Assembly (NCBI GenBank): GCA_027451915.1 | Contig: DAIDHU010000594.1 | Coordinates: 1-14,047 of the forward strand | DNA: 14,047 nt | Source of the DNA: Thiomonas sp. | GTDB taxonomy: Bacteria; Pseudomonadota; Gammaproteobacteria; Burkholderiales; Burkholderiaceae_C | Direction of reading: 5' to 3' | Part shown: piece after piece, positions 1 through 5,942 of the stretch | Layout of the letters: every line of letters begins with the position of its first letter | Position numbering within the stretch: position 1 is the first letter of the stretch | The notes under the pieces: generated by a model | The model's database searches: none | The model's input: only the letters and a program-made list of their open reading frames with translations | What the model was told of the DNA's origin: nothing | Program-made: the position numbers and the translations under genes

Positions 1-180
1 TGAAGCGAGCCGCTCGCGAAACTGGGCCCGGGGAGGGCCTGCGGGGCTGCAGACGAGACCTTGGAAGAACGGCCTTGTGCGAATCTATCTGCTCAAGTGT
101 ACCACGATCTCGCCCCTGCGCTGCGCGTGGGCGGCGGCAACCCGCGTGGCGGCGCGCATGCTGCGCCGCGATCGGCCCGG
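1..180. other. Upstream GC-rich stretch with no supported gene
   Basis: No coding region on either strand is convincing here. Open frames that cross it are in-frame extensions of the metC-like gene or shadows of it, with no family-like protein content. The first three bases are TGA, which could be the stop of a gene ending at the window edge, but nothing else supports that. Bases 5-17 can form a small hairpin (GCGAG, CCG loop, CTCGC), too weak to call a terminator. Confidence 0.4.
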
Positions 181-318
181 TTTCCAATATTTTTCTTGCA
201 ACGGGTCTTTCGCGAGCTTTTTTTTCGATTCCAGCTTGCAACACACTCCAATCCGACAAAAAAAGCAGGGCCGGGCCAAGCAGAATTCTTGCAACAACCG
301 CCCATCGCGACCCCTGCC
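181..318 (+). promoter_or_regulatory. AT-rich regulatory region with three CTTGCAAC octamers, upstream of the cystine operon
   Basis: Against very GC-rich surroundings this stretch has runs of T at 190-194 and 218-225 and a run of A at 258-264. The octamer CTTGCAAC occurs exactly at 195-202, 235-242 and 288-295. Its core TTGCAA is palindromic. Start-to-start spacings are 40 and 53 nt, close to four and five helical turns. This would suit an Lrp/AsnC-type multimer bound on one DNA face, and such a regulator (DecR type) is encoded as the last gene of the same unit. The octamers and spacings are seen directly. Their role as operators is inference, and one copy could also serve as a -35 element. 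No clear -10 box was found. Confidence 0.5.
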
Positions 319-1584
319 ATGCTCAACGCACTCGCCAAGCCGCGCCCCGCGCAAGCCGCCGGAGCGCTCCCCCCGGATGCGCTCCCCCCGGATGCGCCCG
401 CGCCGGCCGAGCCCCCGCCGGCCTCGCGCCGCCGCGCCACTCAGACTTTCCTGACCCACGCCGCGCGCAGCAAGGCCTTCCATGGCTTTGTCAACCCGCC
501 GATCTACCGCGGCTCCACCGTGCTTTTCGACAGCATGGACGACCTGATCCACGGCCGCGCCGAATTCACCTACGGCCGCAAGGGCAACCCGAGCACCCAG
601 GCGCTGGAGAGCGCCTGGACCGAACTGGCGGGCGCGGCCGGCACGATCCTGTGCGGCTCGGGCCTGGCCGCGATCACCACGGCCCTGCTCAGCGTCGCCC
701 GGGCCGGCGACCACCTGCTGGTGGTCGACACCGTCTACGGCCCCGTGCGCGCGCTGTGCGACGGCCTGCTCGAGCGCTTCGGGGTCGCCGTCACCTACTT
801 CCCGCCAGACCCGGGGGCCGCCTTCGAGCAGGCCTTTCGCGACAACACGGTGGCCGTGTACCTGGAGTCTCCCGGCTCCCTGACCATGGAAATCCAGGAT
901 ATCCCGGGCCTCGCGCGCATCGCGCACGCCCGCGGGGCCTGCGTGCTCATGGACAATACCTGGTCCACGCCGATTCTTTTTGACGCCCACGCGGCCGGCG
1001 TGGATATTTCCATCGAAGCGGGAACCAAATACCTCGGCGGCGCCTCGGATCTTTTGCTGGGCCTGGCCAGCGCGAATTCCGCCTATTGGCCCCGACTGCT
1101 GGATACCCACAGGATGCTGGGGTGCATCGCCGGCCCCGAAGACGTATTCCTGGCCCTGCGCGGATTCCGCACCCTTGATTTGCGCCTGCGGGAATCCGGC
1201 AGGCGCGCGCTGGAGATCGCCCAGTGGCTGCGATCCAGGCCCGAGGTGCTCGCCGTACTGCACCCGGCCCTCGAACAAAGCCCGGGGCATGGCTACTGGA
1301 AACGCGACTATCATGGCGCCAGCGGCCTGTTCTCAATAATACTGGCGCCAGTATCCACGCAAAGCCTCGCGCAAATGCTGGACGGATTCCGTTTATTCGG
1401 CATGGGATATTCCTGGGGCGGATTCGAAAGCCTGGTAACCCCGATCGACCACGACCTCGTCCGCAGCGCAAAACCCTGGCCGCATAGCGGACCGACTCTG
1501 CGTCTTTATATTGGCCTGGAAGATGTCGAGGATTTGAAGCAGGACCTCTCGGACGGTTTTTCGAGACTGACCGGAAAATACTGA
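319..1584 (+). CDS. metC: MetC-type PLP-dependent C-S lyase (cystathionine beta-lyase / cysteine desulfhydrase)
   Basis: 421 aa, Cys/Met metabolism PLP-enzyme family, predicted cytoplasmic. It would cleave cystathionine, and in many homologues cysteine or cystine, to a thiol or sulfide plus pyruvate and ammonia. Visible family marks are the YGR phosphate-binding residues (Tyr85, Arg87), the cofactor-stacking Tyr140 in VYGP, Asp212 in MDNTW, and the Schiff-base Lys237 in EAGTKY. The C-terminal GYSWGGFESL block near 363-372 is typical of MetC. Core homology starts near residue 41, so about 40 Pro/Ala-rich residues are extra compared with the usual length of about 390-400 aa. ATG 319 is the only ATG or GTG in frame close to the core. 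It lacks a clear Shine-Dalgarno, and an in-frame TTG at 289 is an alternative. The gene lies 31 nt before a cystine-binding protein gene, which favours cystine or cysteine breakdown over methionine synthesis as its role. That choice of substrate is inference. Confidence 0.9.
   Translation: MLNALAKPRPAQAAGALPPDALPPDAPAPAEPPPASRRRATQTFLTHAARSKAFHGFVNPPIYRGSTVLFDSMDDLIHGRAEFTYGRKGNPSTQALESAWTELAGAAGTILCGSGLAAITTALLSVARAGDHLLVVDTVYGPVRALCDGLLERFGVAVTYFPPDPGAAFEQAFRDNTVAVYLESPGSLTMEIQDIPGLARIAHARGACVLMDNTWSTPILFDAHAAGVDISIEAGTKYLGGASDLLLGLASANSAYWPRLLDTHRMLGCIAGPEDVFLALRGFRTLDLRLRESGRRALEIAQWLRSRPEVLAVLHPALEQSPGHGYWKRDYHGASGLFSIILAPVSTQSLAQMLDGFRLFGMGYSWGGFESLVTPIDHDLVRSAKPWPHSGPTLRLYIGLEDVEDLKQDLSDGFSRLTGKY
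364..393 (+). repeat. Two perfect 15-bp tandem repeats in the metC 5' end
   Basis: The unit GCGCTCCCCCCGGAT is present twice back to back, followed by the start of a third copy (GCGC). It encodes ALPPD twice within the Pro/Ala-rich N-terminal extension. Being a multiple of three, gain or loss of units would keep the frame. Confidence 0.7.
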
Positions 1585-1604
1585 AACGAGAATCATCAAC
1601 ACAC

Positions 1605-1610
1605 GGAGAA
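1605..1610 (+). promoter_or_regulatory. Ribosome binding site of tcyJ
   Basis: GGAGAA lies 5 nt before ATG 1616. It is one of the few clear Shine-Dalgarno sequences on the plus strand and fixes the tcyJ start. Confidence 0.7.
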
Positions 1611-1615
1611 GCACG

Positions 1616-2458
1616 ATGAAGAACCCCCAGGAGACTCGCACCGAAGCCACCCCGCTGGCGCCGGAGCCGGCCGGGCGCCGCGCCCTGCTGGGCGCCGTGG
1701 CCGTCGGCGCCCTCGGGCTGGTGGCCATGCCGGCCTTCGCCGACCCCGCGGGGCTGTGGAAGCGCATCCAGGCCCGCAAGGATCTGCTCATCGGCCTGGA
1801 GGGCACCTACCCGCCCTTCAACTACGTCGACAAGCACGGCCAGTTGACGGGCTTCGAGGTCGACTTCGCCAAGGCCCTGGCCGCGCACATGGGCCTGCGC
1901 GCGAAGTTCGTTCCCACGCCCTGGTCGGGCATGCTGGCCGGACTGGACGCGGCCCGCTTCGACGTGGTGATCAACCAGGTCACGATCACCCCGGATCGGC
2001 AGAAGAAATACCTGTTCAGCCAGCCCTACACCGTGTCCGGCGCACAGATCCTGGTACGAAAGGGCGACCAGGACAAGTACGCCAGCATCGCCAGCCTGGA
2101 CGGCCGCGTCGTGGGCGTGGGCCTGGGCAGCAACTACGAGGCCTGGCTGAAAAACAACGCGCCCAAGGTGCGCATCCAGACCTACTCGGGCATCAATACC
2201 GCCTTGCAGGACCTGGAGATCGGCCGCGTGGACGCCATCATCAACGACCGTCTGGAATCGGCCTACCTGCTCAAGCACACGGACGGACGCGTGGTGGCCG
2301 CGGGCCAGCCCTTCTCGAAGCAGTACTCGGGCATCGCCATGCGCCAGGGGCACCCCCAGCTGCAGGCGCACATCGATGCGGCCCTGCAAGCCCTGCGCAA
2401 GGACGGCCAGCTCGCCGCGATCTCCAACAAGTGGTTCGGCATGGACATCACCCGCTGA
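1616..2458 (+). CDS. tcyJ: Cystine-binding periplasmic protein (TcyJ/FliY type)
   Basis: 280 aa, family 3 amino-acid-binding protein of an ABC importer. It should capture cystine in the periplasm and deliver it to the permease encoded next. The stretch LLIGLEGTYPPFNY, then GFEVDFAKALA, DVVINQVTIT and the C-terminal KWFGMDITR closely follow E. coli FliY/TcyJ as I recall it. That is why cystine is preferred over other polar amino acids. The signal sequence has a twin arginine (RRALLG at 21-26) followed by a hydrophobic core and a likely cut after AFA (residue 42). It could use Sec or Tat. A GGAGAA ribosome site precedes ATG 1616. The gene sits 31 nt after the C-S lyase and 3 nt before the permease, so co-transcription is likely. 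Confidence 0.92.
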   Translation: MKNPQETRTEATPLAPEPAGRRALLGAVAVGALGLVAMPAFADPAGLWKRIQARKDLLIGLEGTYPPFNYVDKHGQLTGFEVDFAKALAAHMGLRAKFVPTPWSGMLAGLDAARFDVVINQVTITPDRQKKYLFSQPYTVSGAQILVRKGDQDKYASIASLDGRVVGVGLGSNYEAWLKNNAPKVRIQTYSGINTALQDLEIGRVDAIINDRLESAYLLKHTDGRVVAAGQPFSKQYSGIAMRQGHPQLQAHIDAALQALRKDGQLAAISNKWFGMDITR

Positions 2459-2461
2459 ACC

Positions 2462-3127
2462 ATGCGTTCCAGCCTAGAACTGGTCTGGGAATCCCTCCCC
2501 ATGCTGGCCCAGGGGGCCGGCTACACCATCGTGCTCAGCGTGGGGAGCATGGCCATCGGTCTGCTCATCGGGCTGGCCGTGGCCCTGGCGCGGCTGTACC
2601 CCTTGCCGGTGCTGAGCCGGCTGGCCTCCTTTTTCGTGTCCTTCATCCGGGGCACGCCGTTGCTGGTGCAGCTGTTCCTCATTTACTACGGGCTGGGGCA
2701 GCTGGGCCTGCGCCTGGACCCCATCCCGTCGGCCTTCCTGGGCTTCAGCCTGAACATCGGCGGCTACACCTCGGAGATCATCCGCTCGGCCATCCTGTCC
2801 GTGGACCATGGGCAGTGGGAGGCCGCGCAATCCATCGGCATGTCCCAGCCTCTGACCTTGCGCCTGGTCATCCTGCCCCAGGCCGCGCGAGTGGCGCTGG
2901 CGCCCCTGGGCAACAGCTTCATCAGCCTGGTCAAGGACACCTCGCTGGCCGCGACCATCCAGGTTCCCGAGTTGTTCCGGCAGGCCCAGTTGATCACGGC
3001 GCGTACCTTCCAGGTGTTCACCATGTATGTGGCGGCGGCCGCGATCTACTGGCTGTTGTCCAGCGTGCTGGCCCGGGGCCAGACGACGCTCGAGGCCAGG
3101 TTCTCGGCCCATGTGCGGCGCAGGTAG
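2462..3127 (+). CDS. tcyL: Cystine ABC transporter permease (TcyL/YecS type)
   Basis: 221 aa inner-membrane permease of the HisM/GlnP family, forming the transport channel for the substrate brought by the binding protein. The EAA loop that docks the ATPase is clear: EAAQSIGMS at 120-128, followed by LRLVILPQA, ending near 141. Hydrophobic segments lie at about 22-44, 53-80, 88-115 and 185-204, and the length is normal for the family. The ATG follows the tcyJ stop by 3 nt and has no good Shine-Dalgarno, so translation is probably coupled to tcyJ. The next gene starts 6 nt after this stop. Cystine specificity is inferred from the binding protein. Confidence 0.9.
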   Translation: MRSSLELVWESLPMLAQGAGYTIVLSVGSMAIGLLIGLAVALARLYPLPVLSRLASFFVSFIRGTPLLVQLFLIYYGLGQLGLRLDPIPSAFLGFSLNIGGYTSEIIRSAILSVDHGQWEAAQSIGMSQPLTLRLVILPQAARVALAPLGNSFISLVKDTSLAATIQVPELFRQAQLITARTFQVFTMYVAAAAIYWLLSSVLARGQTTLEARFSAHVRRR

Positions 3128-3133
3128 ATTCCC

Positions 3134-3931
3134 ATGCAAGAGACCATGCACGCGACCATGCACGCGACCATGCCGGCGACGATGATCGAGGTGCGGGGCC
3201 TGCGCAAGGCCTTCGGGCAGACCGAGGTCCTGCAGGGAATCGACCTCGGCGTGCGCAAGGGCGAAGTGGTGGCGATCATCGGCCCCAGCGGATCCGGCAA
3301 GACCTCCCTGCTGCGCTGCCTGAGCTGCCTGGATGATCCCAGCGGGGGATCCATCCGCGTCAATCAGGTGCTGATCGACGGCGCGGTTCCCCTCAAGCGC
3401 CAGAAGGCCGCGGTGCGCGAACTGCGTCAGCACGTGGGCTTCGTGTTCCAGAACTTCAACCTGTTTCCCCACCGCACGGCCCTGGAGAATGTCGCGGAGG
3501 GCCTGATCTTCGTGAAGCGACAGGCGCGCGAGACGGCGTTGGCCAGCGCGCGTGCCATGCTCGCCAAGGTGGGGCTGGAGAGCAAGCGCGACATGTACCC
3601 TTCCGCGCTCAGCGGTGGGCAGCAGCAGCGCGTGGCCATCGCGCGCGCTCTGGCGATGAACCCCGACGTGATCCTGTTCGACGAGCCGACCTCCGCGCTC
3701 GACCCCGAGCTGGTCGGCGAGGTGCTCACGGTGATGCGCGCGCTGGCCGAGGAGCACCGCACGATGGTGGTGGTCACGCACGAGATGAACTTCGCGCGCG
3801 AGGTGGCCGACCGCACGGTGTTCATGGACGCCGGCTCGATCGTCGAGCAGGGTCCGTCGAAGGAACTGTTCCTCAACCCCCGGGAAGCGCGCACCCGCAA
3901 GTTCCTCGGGCGCCTGATGGAGGGCCGCTGA
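3134..3931 (+). CDS. tcyN: Cystine ABC transporter ATP-binding protein (TcyN/YecC type)
   Basis: 265 aa from the first ATG. It is a cytoplasmic ATPase of the polar amino acid importer family that powers the permease. All ABC motifs are intact: Walker A GPSGSGKTS (50-58), Q-loop in VFQNFNLFPH (near 104-113), signature LSGGQQQR (159-166), Walker B VILFDEP (179-185) and switch His216. The N-terminus is odd. Five in-frame ATGs occur every 12 nt (3134, 3146, 3158, 3170, 3182), created by a tandem repeat, and family homology starts only at MIEVRGL (3182). ATG 3134 is chosen because AGG at 3122-3124, overlapping the tcyL stop, sits 9 nt upstream, whereas the later ATGs have no ribosome site. A start at 3182 would give 249 aa. 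Confidence 0.92.
   Translation: MQETMHATMHATMPATMIEVRGLRKAFGQTEVLQGIDLGVRKGEVVAIIGPSGSGKTSLLRCLSCLDDPSGGSIRVNQVLIDGAVPLKRQKAAVRELRQHVGFVFQNFNLFPHRTALENVAEGLIFVKRQARETALASARAMLAKVGLESKRDMYPSALSGGQQQRVAIARALAMNPDVILFDEPTSALDPELVGEVLTVMRALAEEHRTMVVVTHEMNFAREVADRTVFMDAGSIVEQGPSKELFLNPREARTRKFLGRLMEGR
3143..3178 (+). repeat. 12-bp tandem repeat at the tcyN start
   Basis: ACCATGCACGCG occurs at 3143-3154 and 3155-3166, followed by a diverged third unit (ACCATGCCGGCG, 3167-3178). Degenerate flanks keep the 12-nt period with ATG at 3134 and 3182. Each unit encodes T-M-H-A or a variant and supplies a potential start codon. Confidence 0.85.
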
Positions 3932-3944
3932 AGGCCGCGAGACC

Positions 3945-4412
3945 ATGGACAAGTTCGACCGTGAGATCCTGCGCCAGTTGCAGCGCGACGCCGATCTGCC
4001 CATGGCCAGGATCGCCGAGGCCATCGGCATCTCGCCGGCCGCGTGCTGGCGGCGCCTGCAGCGCCTGCAGGAAGCCGGCGTGGTGCGCGGCAAGGTCGCC
4101 CTTCTCGACGACGCCAAGCTCAACGCCGGGGTCACGGTGTTCGTGTCCATCCGCACCAGTGATCACTCCGCATCCTGGGTGAAGGCCTTTTCCACCGCGC
4201 TGGACGACATCGAGGAAATCGTCGAGATCTACCGAATGAGCGGCGAGGTGGATTACCTGCTCAAGATCAAGGTGCCGGACATCAAGGCCTACGACGCCAT
4301 CTACCGCAAGATCATCGAGCGCATGAACTTCCTCGATGTCAGCTCGAGCTTCGCCATGGAACAGATCAAGTCGACCACGGCGCTGCCCCTGTCCTACCTC
4401 GAGCTCGAGTAG
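3945..4412 (+). CDS. decR: Lrp/AsnC-family regulator, DecR (YbaO) type
   Basis: 155 aa DNA-binding regulator. An N-terminal helix-turn-helix (about 4-60, with recognition region ISPAACWRRLQRL) is followed by a RAM ligand-binding domain (about 65-150). The KVALLD segment (50-55), MSGEVDYLLK and especially the ending SSFAMEQIKSTTALP match E. coli DecR as I recall it. DecR responds to cysteine and induces cysteine detoxification genes. Here it is encoded 13 nt after the cystine ATPase, as the last gene of the transporter and lyase unit. Self-regulation of the operon in response to cysteine is therefore the simplest inference, with the CTTGCAAC octamers at 195-295 as candidate sites. ATG 3945 has AAGG about 10 nt upstream. 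A general Lrp-type role in other amino acid responses cannot be excluded. Confidence 0.85.
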   Translation: MDKFDREILRQLQRDADLPMARIAEAIGISPAACWRRLQRLQEAGVVRGKVALLDDAKLNAGVTVFVSIRTSDHSASWVKAFSTALDDIEEIVEIYRMSGEVDYLLKIKVPDIKAYDAIYRKIIERMNFLDVSSSFAMEQIKSTTALPLSYLELE

Positions 4413-4441
4413 GCGCCGCGCCGAGTCCGCCCCCTCGCCCC

Positions 4442-5077
4442 ATGCCCATGTCCCACGCCTGGTTCGTGCTGGCCGACCTGCTCGGCACCTTCGCCTTCGC
4501 GCTCAGCGGCGCCACCGCCTCCATCGAGCGCAGGCTGGATTTGTTCGGCGTCGCGGTGGTGGCCTTTCTCACGGCCTGCGGAGGTGGCATCGTGCGCGAC
4601 CTGTGCCTGGGCTCCACGCCGCCCGTGGCCCTGGTCGAGTGGCGCTATCTGGCGGTGGCGCTGCTGGCCTGCGCCATGTCCCTGTGGTCGCAGCGCCTGA
4701 TCCGGCGCCTGCGGCATCCGGTGCTGGTGTTCGACGCGCTCGGACTGGGCTTTTTCGCGGTGGCCGGCGCCCACAAGGCCCTGCTGATCACCCGCAACCC
4801 CGAAGCGGCCGCCGTGCTGGGGGTCGCCACCGCGGTCGGCGGAGGCGTGCTGCGCGACGTTCTGCTCAACCGGGTGCCCGTGATCCTGCAGCGCGAGATC
4901 TACGCGCTGGCCGCGCTGCTCGGCGCGGGCGTGCAGGTCGTCGGACAACGCGCGGGCTGGGCGCCGGACTGGACGCCCTGGGTGGGCGCCTTCAGTTGCG
5001 CCCTGCTGCGCTTCCTGGCGATGCGCCGGGGCTGGCGTCTTCCCCTGTCGCGCGGCGTCGATCGCGCCACATCCTGA
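4442..5077 (+). CDS. UPF0126/TRIC-family membrane protein (YicG type)
   Basis: 211 aa, almost entirely hydrophobic, predicted inner-membrane protein with about six to seven helices built as two related halves. The halves carry the paired motifs GGGIVRD (47-53) and GGGVLRD (133-139), and the second half starts with VFDALGLGFFAVAG, all typical of UPF0126 (YicG/YadS-like) proteins. The family fold is that of trimeric intracellular cation channels, and some bacterial members have been linked to glycine uptake. The substrate here is unknown. The gene begins 29 nt after decR with no clear Shine-Dalgarno, so it may be read through from the cystine unit. A link to amino acid transport is plausible but unproven. 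The start could also be ATG 4448. Confidence 0.82.
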   Translation: MPMSHAWFVLADLLGTFAFALSGATASIERRLDLFGVAVVAFLTACGGGIVRDLCLGSTPPVALVEWRYLAVALLACAMSLWSQRLIRRLRHPVLVFDALGLGFFAVAGAHKALLITRNPEAAAVLGVATAVGGGVLRDVLLNRVPVILQREIYALAALLGAGVQVVGQRAGWAPDWTPWVGAFSCALLRFLAMRRGWRLPLSRGVDRATS

Positions 5078-5094
5078 CACAGCGCGGGCCGCTG

Positions 5095-5112
5095 CGGCAT
5101 CCTAGGATGCCG
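5095..5112. promoter_or_regulatory. Perfect 18-bp palindrome upstream of the SCO gene
   Basis: CGGCATCCTAGGATGCCG is its own reverse complement with no mismatch and no spacer. It lies in the 84-nt gap between the yicG-type stop and the SCO start, 50 nt before ATG 5162. The position suits an operator for a dimeric regulator. It could instead be a hairpin in RNA, but a zero-base loop and the absence of a following T run argue against a standard intrinsic terminator. The function is inferred. Confidence 0.55.
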
Positions 5113-5151
5113 GTTGCCGCGGCCGAAGGGGCGTCGCGGCACGTTTTCCGC

Positions 5152-5155
5152 AGGA
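5152..5155 (+). promoter_or_regulatory. Ribosome binding site of the SCO gene
   Basis: AGGA lies 6 nt before ATG 5162. It decides the start in favour of 5162 over an in-frame TTG at 5114, which would add 16 residues before the membrane anchor. Confidence 0.6.
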
Positions 5156-5161
5156 ACCCCA

Positions 5162-5926
5162 ATGACCCAGCAGAACCCCCGAGCTCGAGCAGCGCCCGGC
5201 CGCATCGCGCTGCTCGGCTCGATCGCACTCGTGGCCGCGGCCCTCGCCGGAACGGCGGGCTGGCTGCTCGGACGCCAGGGCCCGGCGCCGCACGAGACCC
5301 TGCCCGTGTTGTTCAAGGCGCCGGAATTCCGGGGATTGATCAACCAGAACGGCATCCAGTTGTCCTCCGCGCATTTCCGCGGCAAGGCGCTGGTCGTGAC
5401 CTTCCTGTTCCCCTATTGCAATACCTTCTGCCCGGTGGTGGCGGCACACCTGGTGGGTTTCGAGAACCTGCTGGCTTCCACGCCGCTGGCCGGGAGGGTC
5501 GACGTGGTCGCCTTCGACGTCGACCCCGGCGATACCGGTCCGCGGCAAATGCGCGCTTTCCTGCGCGAGTACGGCTGGAACCCGGCGAATCCCCGCTGGC
5601 AGTTCCTGACCGGCCGCCCGACCCAGATCCGGCGCGTGGTTTCCGGGGGCTACCACGTGGACTACCAGAAGGTGCCGGATGCGCCCGCCTCCGCGCCCGC
5701 GTCCCCGCAGGCCCCGGCGGCGCTGGCCGTGGCCGGCAGCGACCCGCAGCCCATCGTGGCCAATCCCCTGGCGACGCGGGCCGACGTCGACTACGACATC
5801 ACCCACGAGGACGTGATGATGATCGTCGATCCGCAAGGCCGCGTGCGCAAGATCTACGACCAGGCCGACGCGGTGGGCAAGATGCGCCTTCTGCGCGATG
5901 TGCGCGCCGCCCTGGGCAGGCCCTGA
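5162..5926 (+). CDS. SCO1/SenC/PrrC-family copper protein
   Basis: 254 aa. One N-terminal membrane anchor (about 14-36, preceded by Arg residues) is followed by a thioredoxin-fold domain in the periplasm. The copper-binding CxxxC is present as CNTFC (Cys86, Cys90), with the conserved distal His215 in DITHEDVMMIVDPQG. The family delivers copper to the CuA centre of cytochrome c oxidase or acts in thiol-redox control of it. No oxidase genes are in the window, so the partner is not shown. Cys90 and His215 are 125 residues apart against about 87 in human SCO1. The extra length is mostly a Pro/Ala-rich insert near 172-205. AGGA 6 nt upstream supports ATG 5162. The gene ends 16 nt from the convergent pelG stop. 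Confidence 0.9.
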   Translation: MTQQNPRARAAPGRIALLGSIALVAAALAGTAGWLLGRQGPAPHETLPVLFKAPEFRGLINQNGIQLSSAHFRGKALVVTFLFPYCNTFCPVVAAHLVGFENLLASTPLAGRVDVVAFDVDPGDTGPRQMRAFLREYGWNPANPRWQFLTGRPTQIRRVVSGGYHVDYQKVPDAPASAPASPQAPAALAVAGSDPQPIVANPLATRADVDYDITHEDVMMIVDPQGRVRKIYDQADAVGKMRLLRDVRAALGRP

Positions 5927-5933
5927 GCCTGCC
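5915..5933. terminator. Possible hairpin at the SCO/pelG convergent junction
   Basis: GGCAGG (5915-5920) and CCTGCC (5928-5933) can pair around a 7-nt loop that contains the SCO stop codon. There is no T run on either strand, so this would be an atypical or Rho-assisted terminator at best. Its position between two converging genes is the main support. Confidence 0.25.
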
Positions 5934-5942
5934 GGGCCGGCT

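Noticed and set aside
61..318. Longer start for the metC-like gene at 61
   Set aside because: The added 86 residues have no similarity to the family, and the DNA is AT-rich with repeated octamers, which fits a regulatory region better.
3143..3178. CRISPR-like array from the 12-bp repeats
   Set aside because: Units are short, contiguous and without spacers. This is a simple tandem repeat inside a coding start.
947..4156. Minus-strand open frames opposite metC and the cystine transporter genes
   Set aside because: Low-complexity antisense translations. The plus-strand genes carry intact catalytic and binding motifs.
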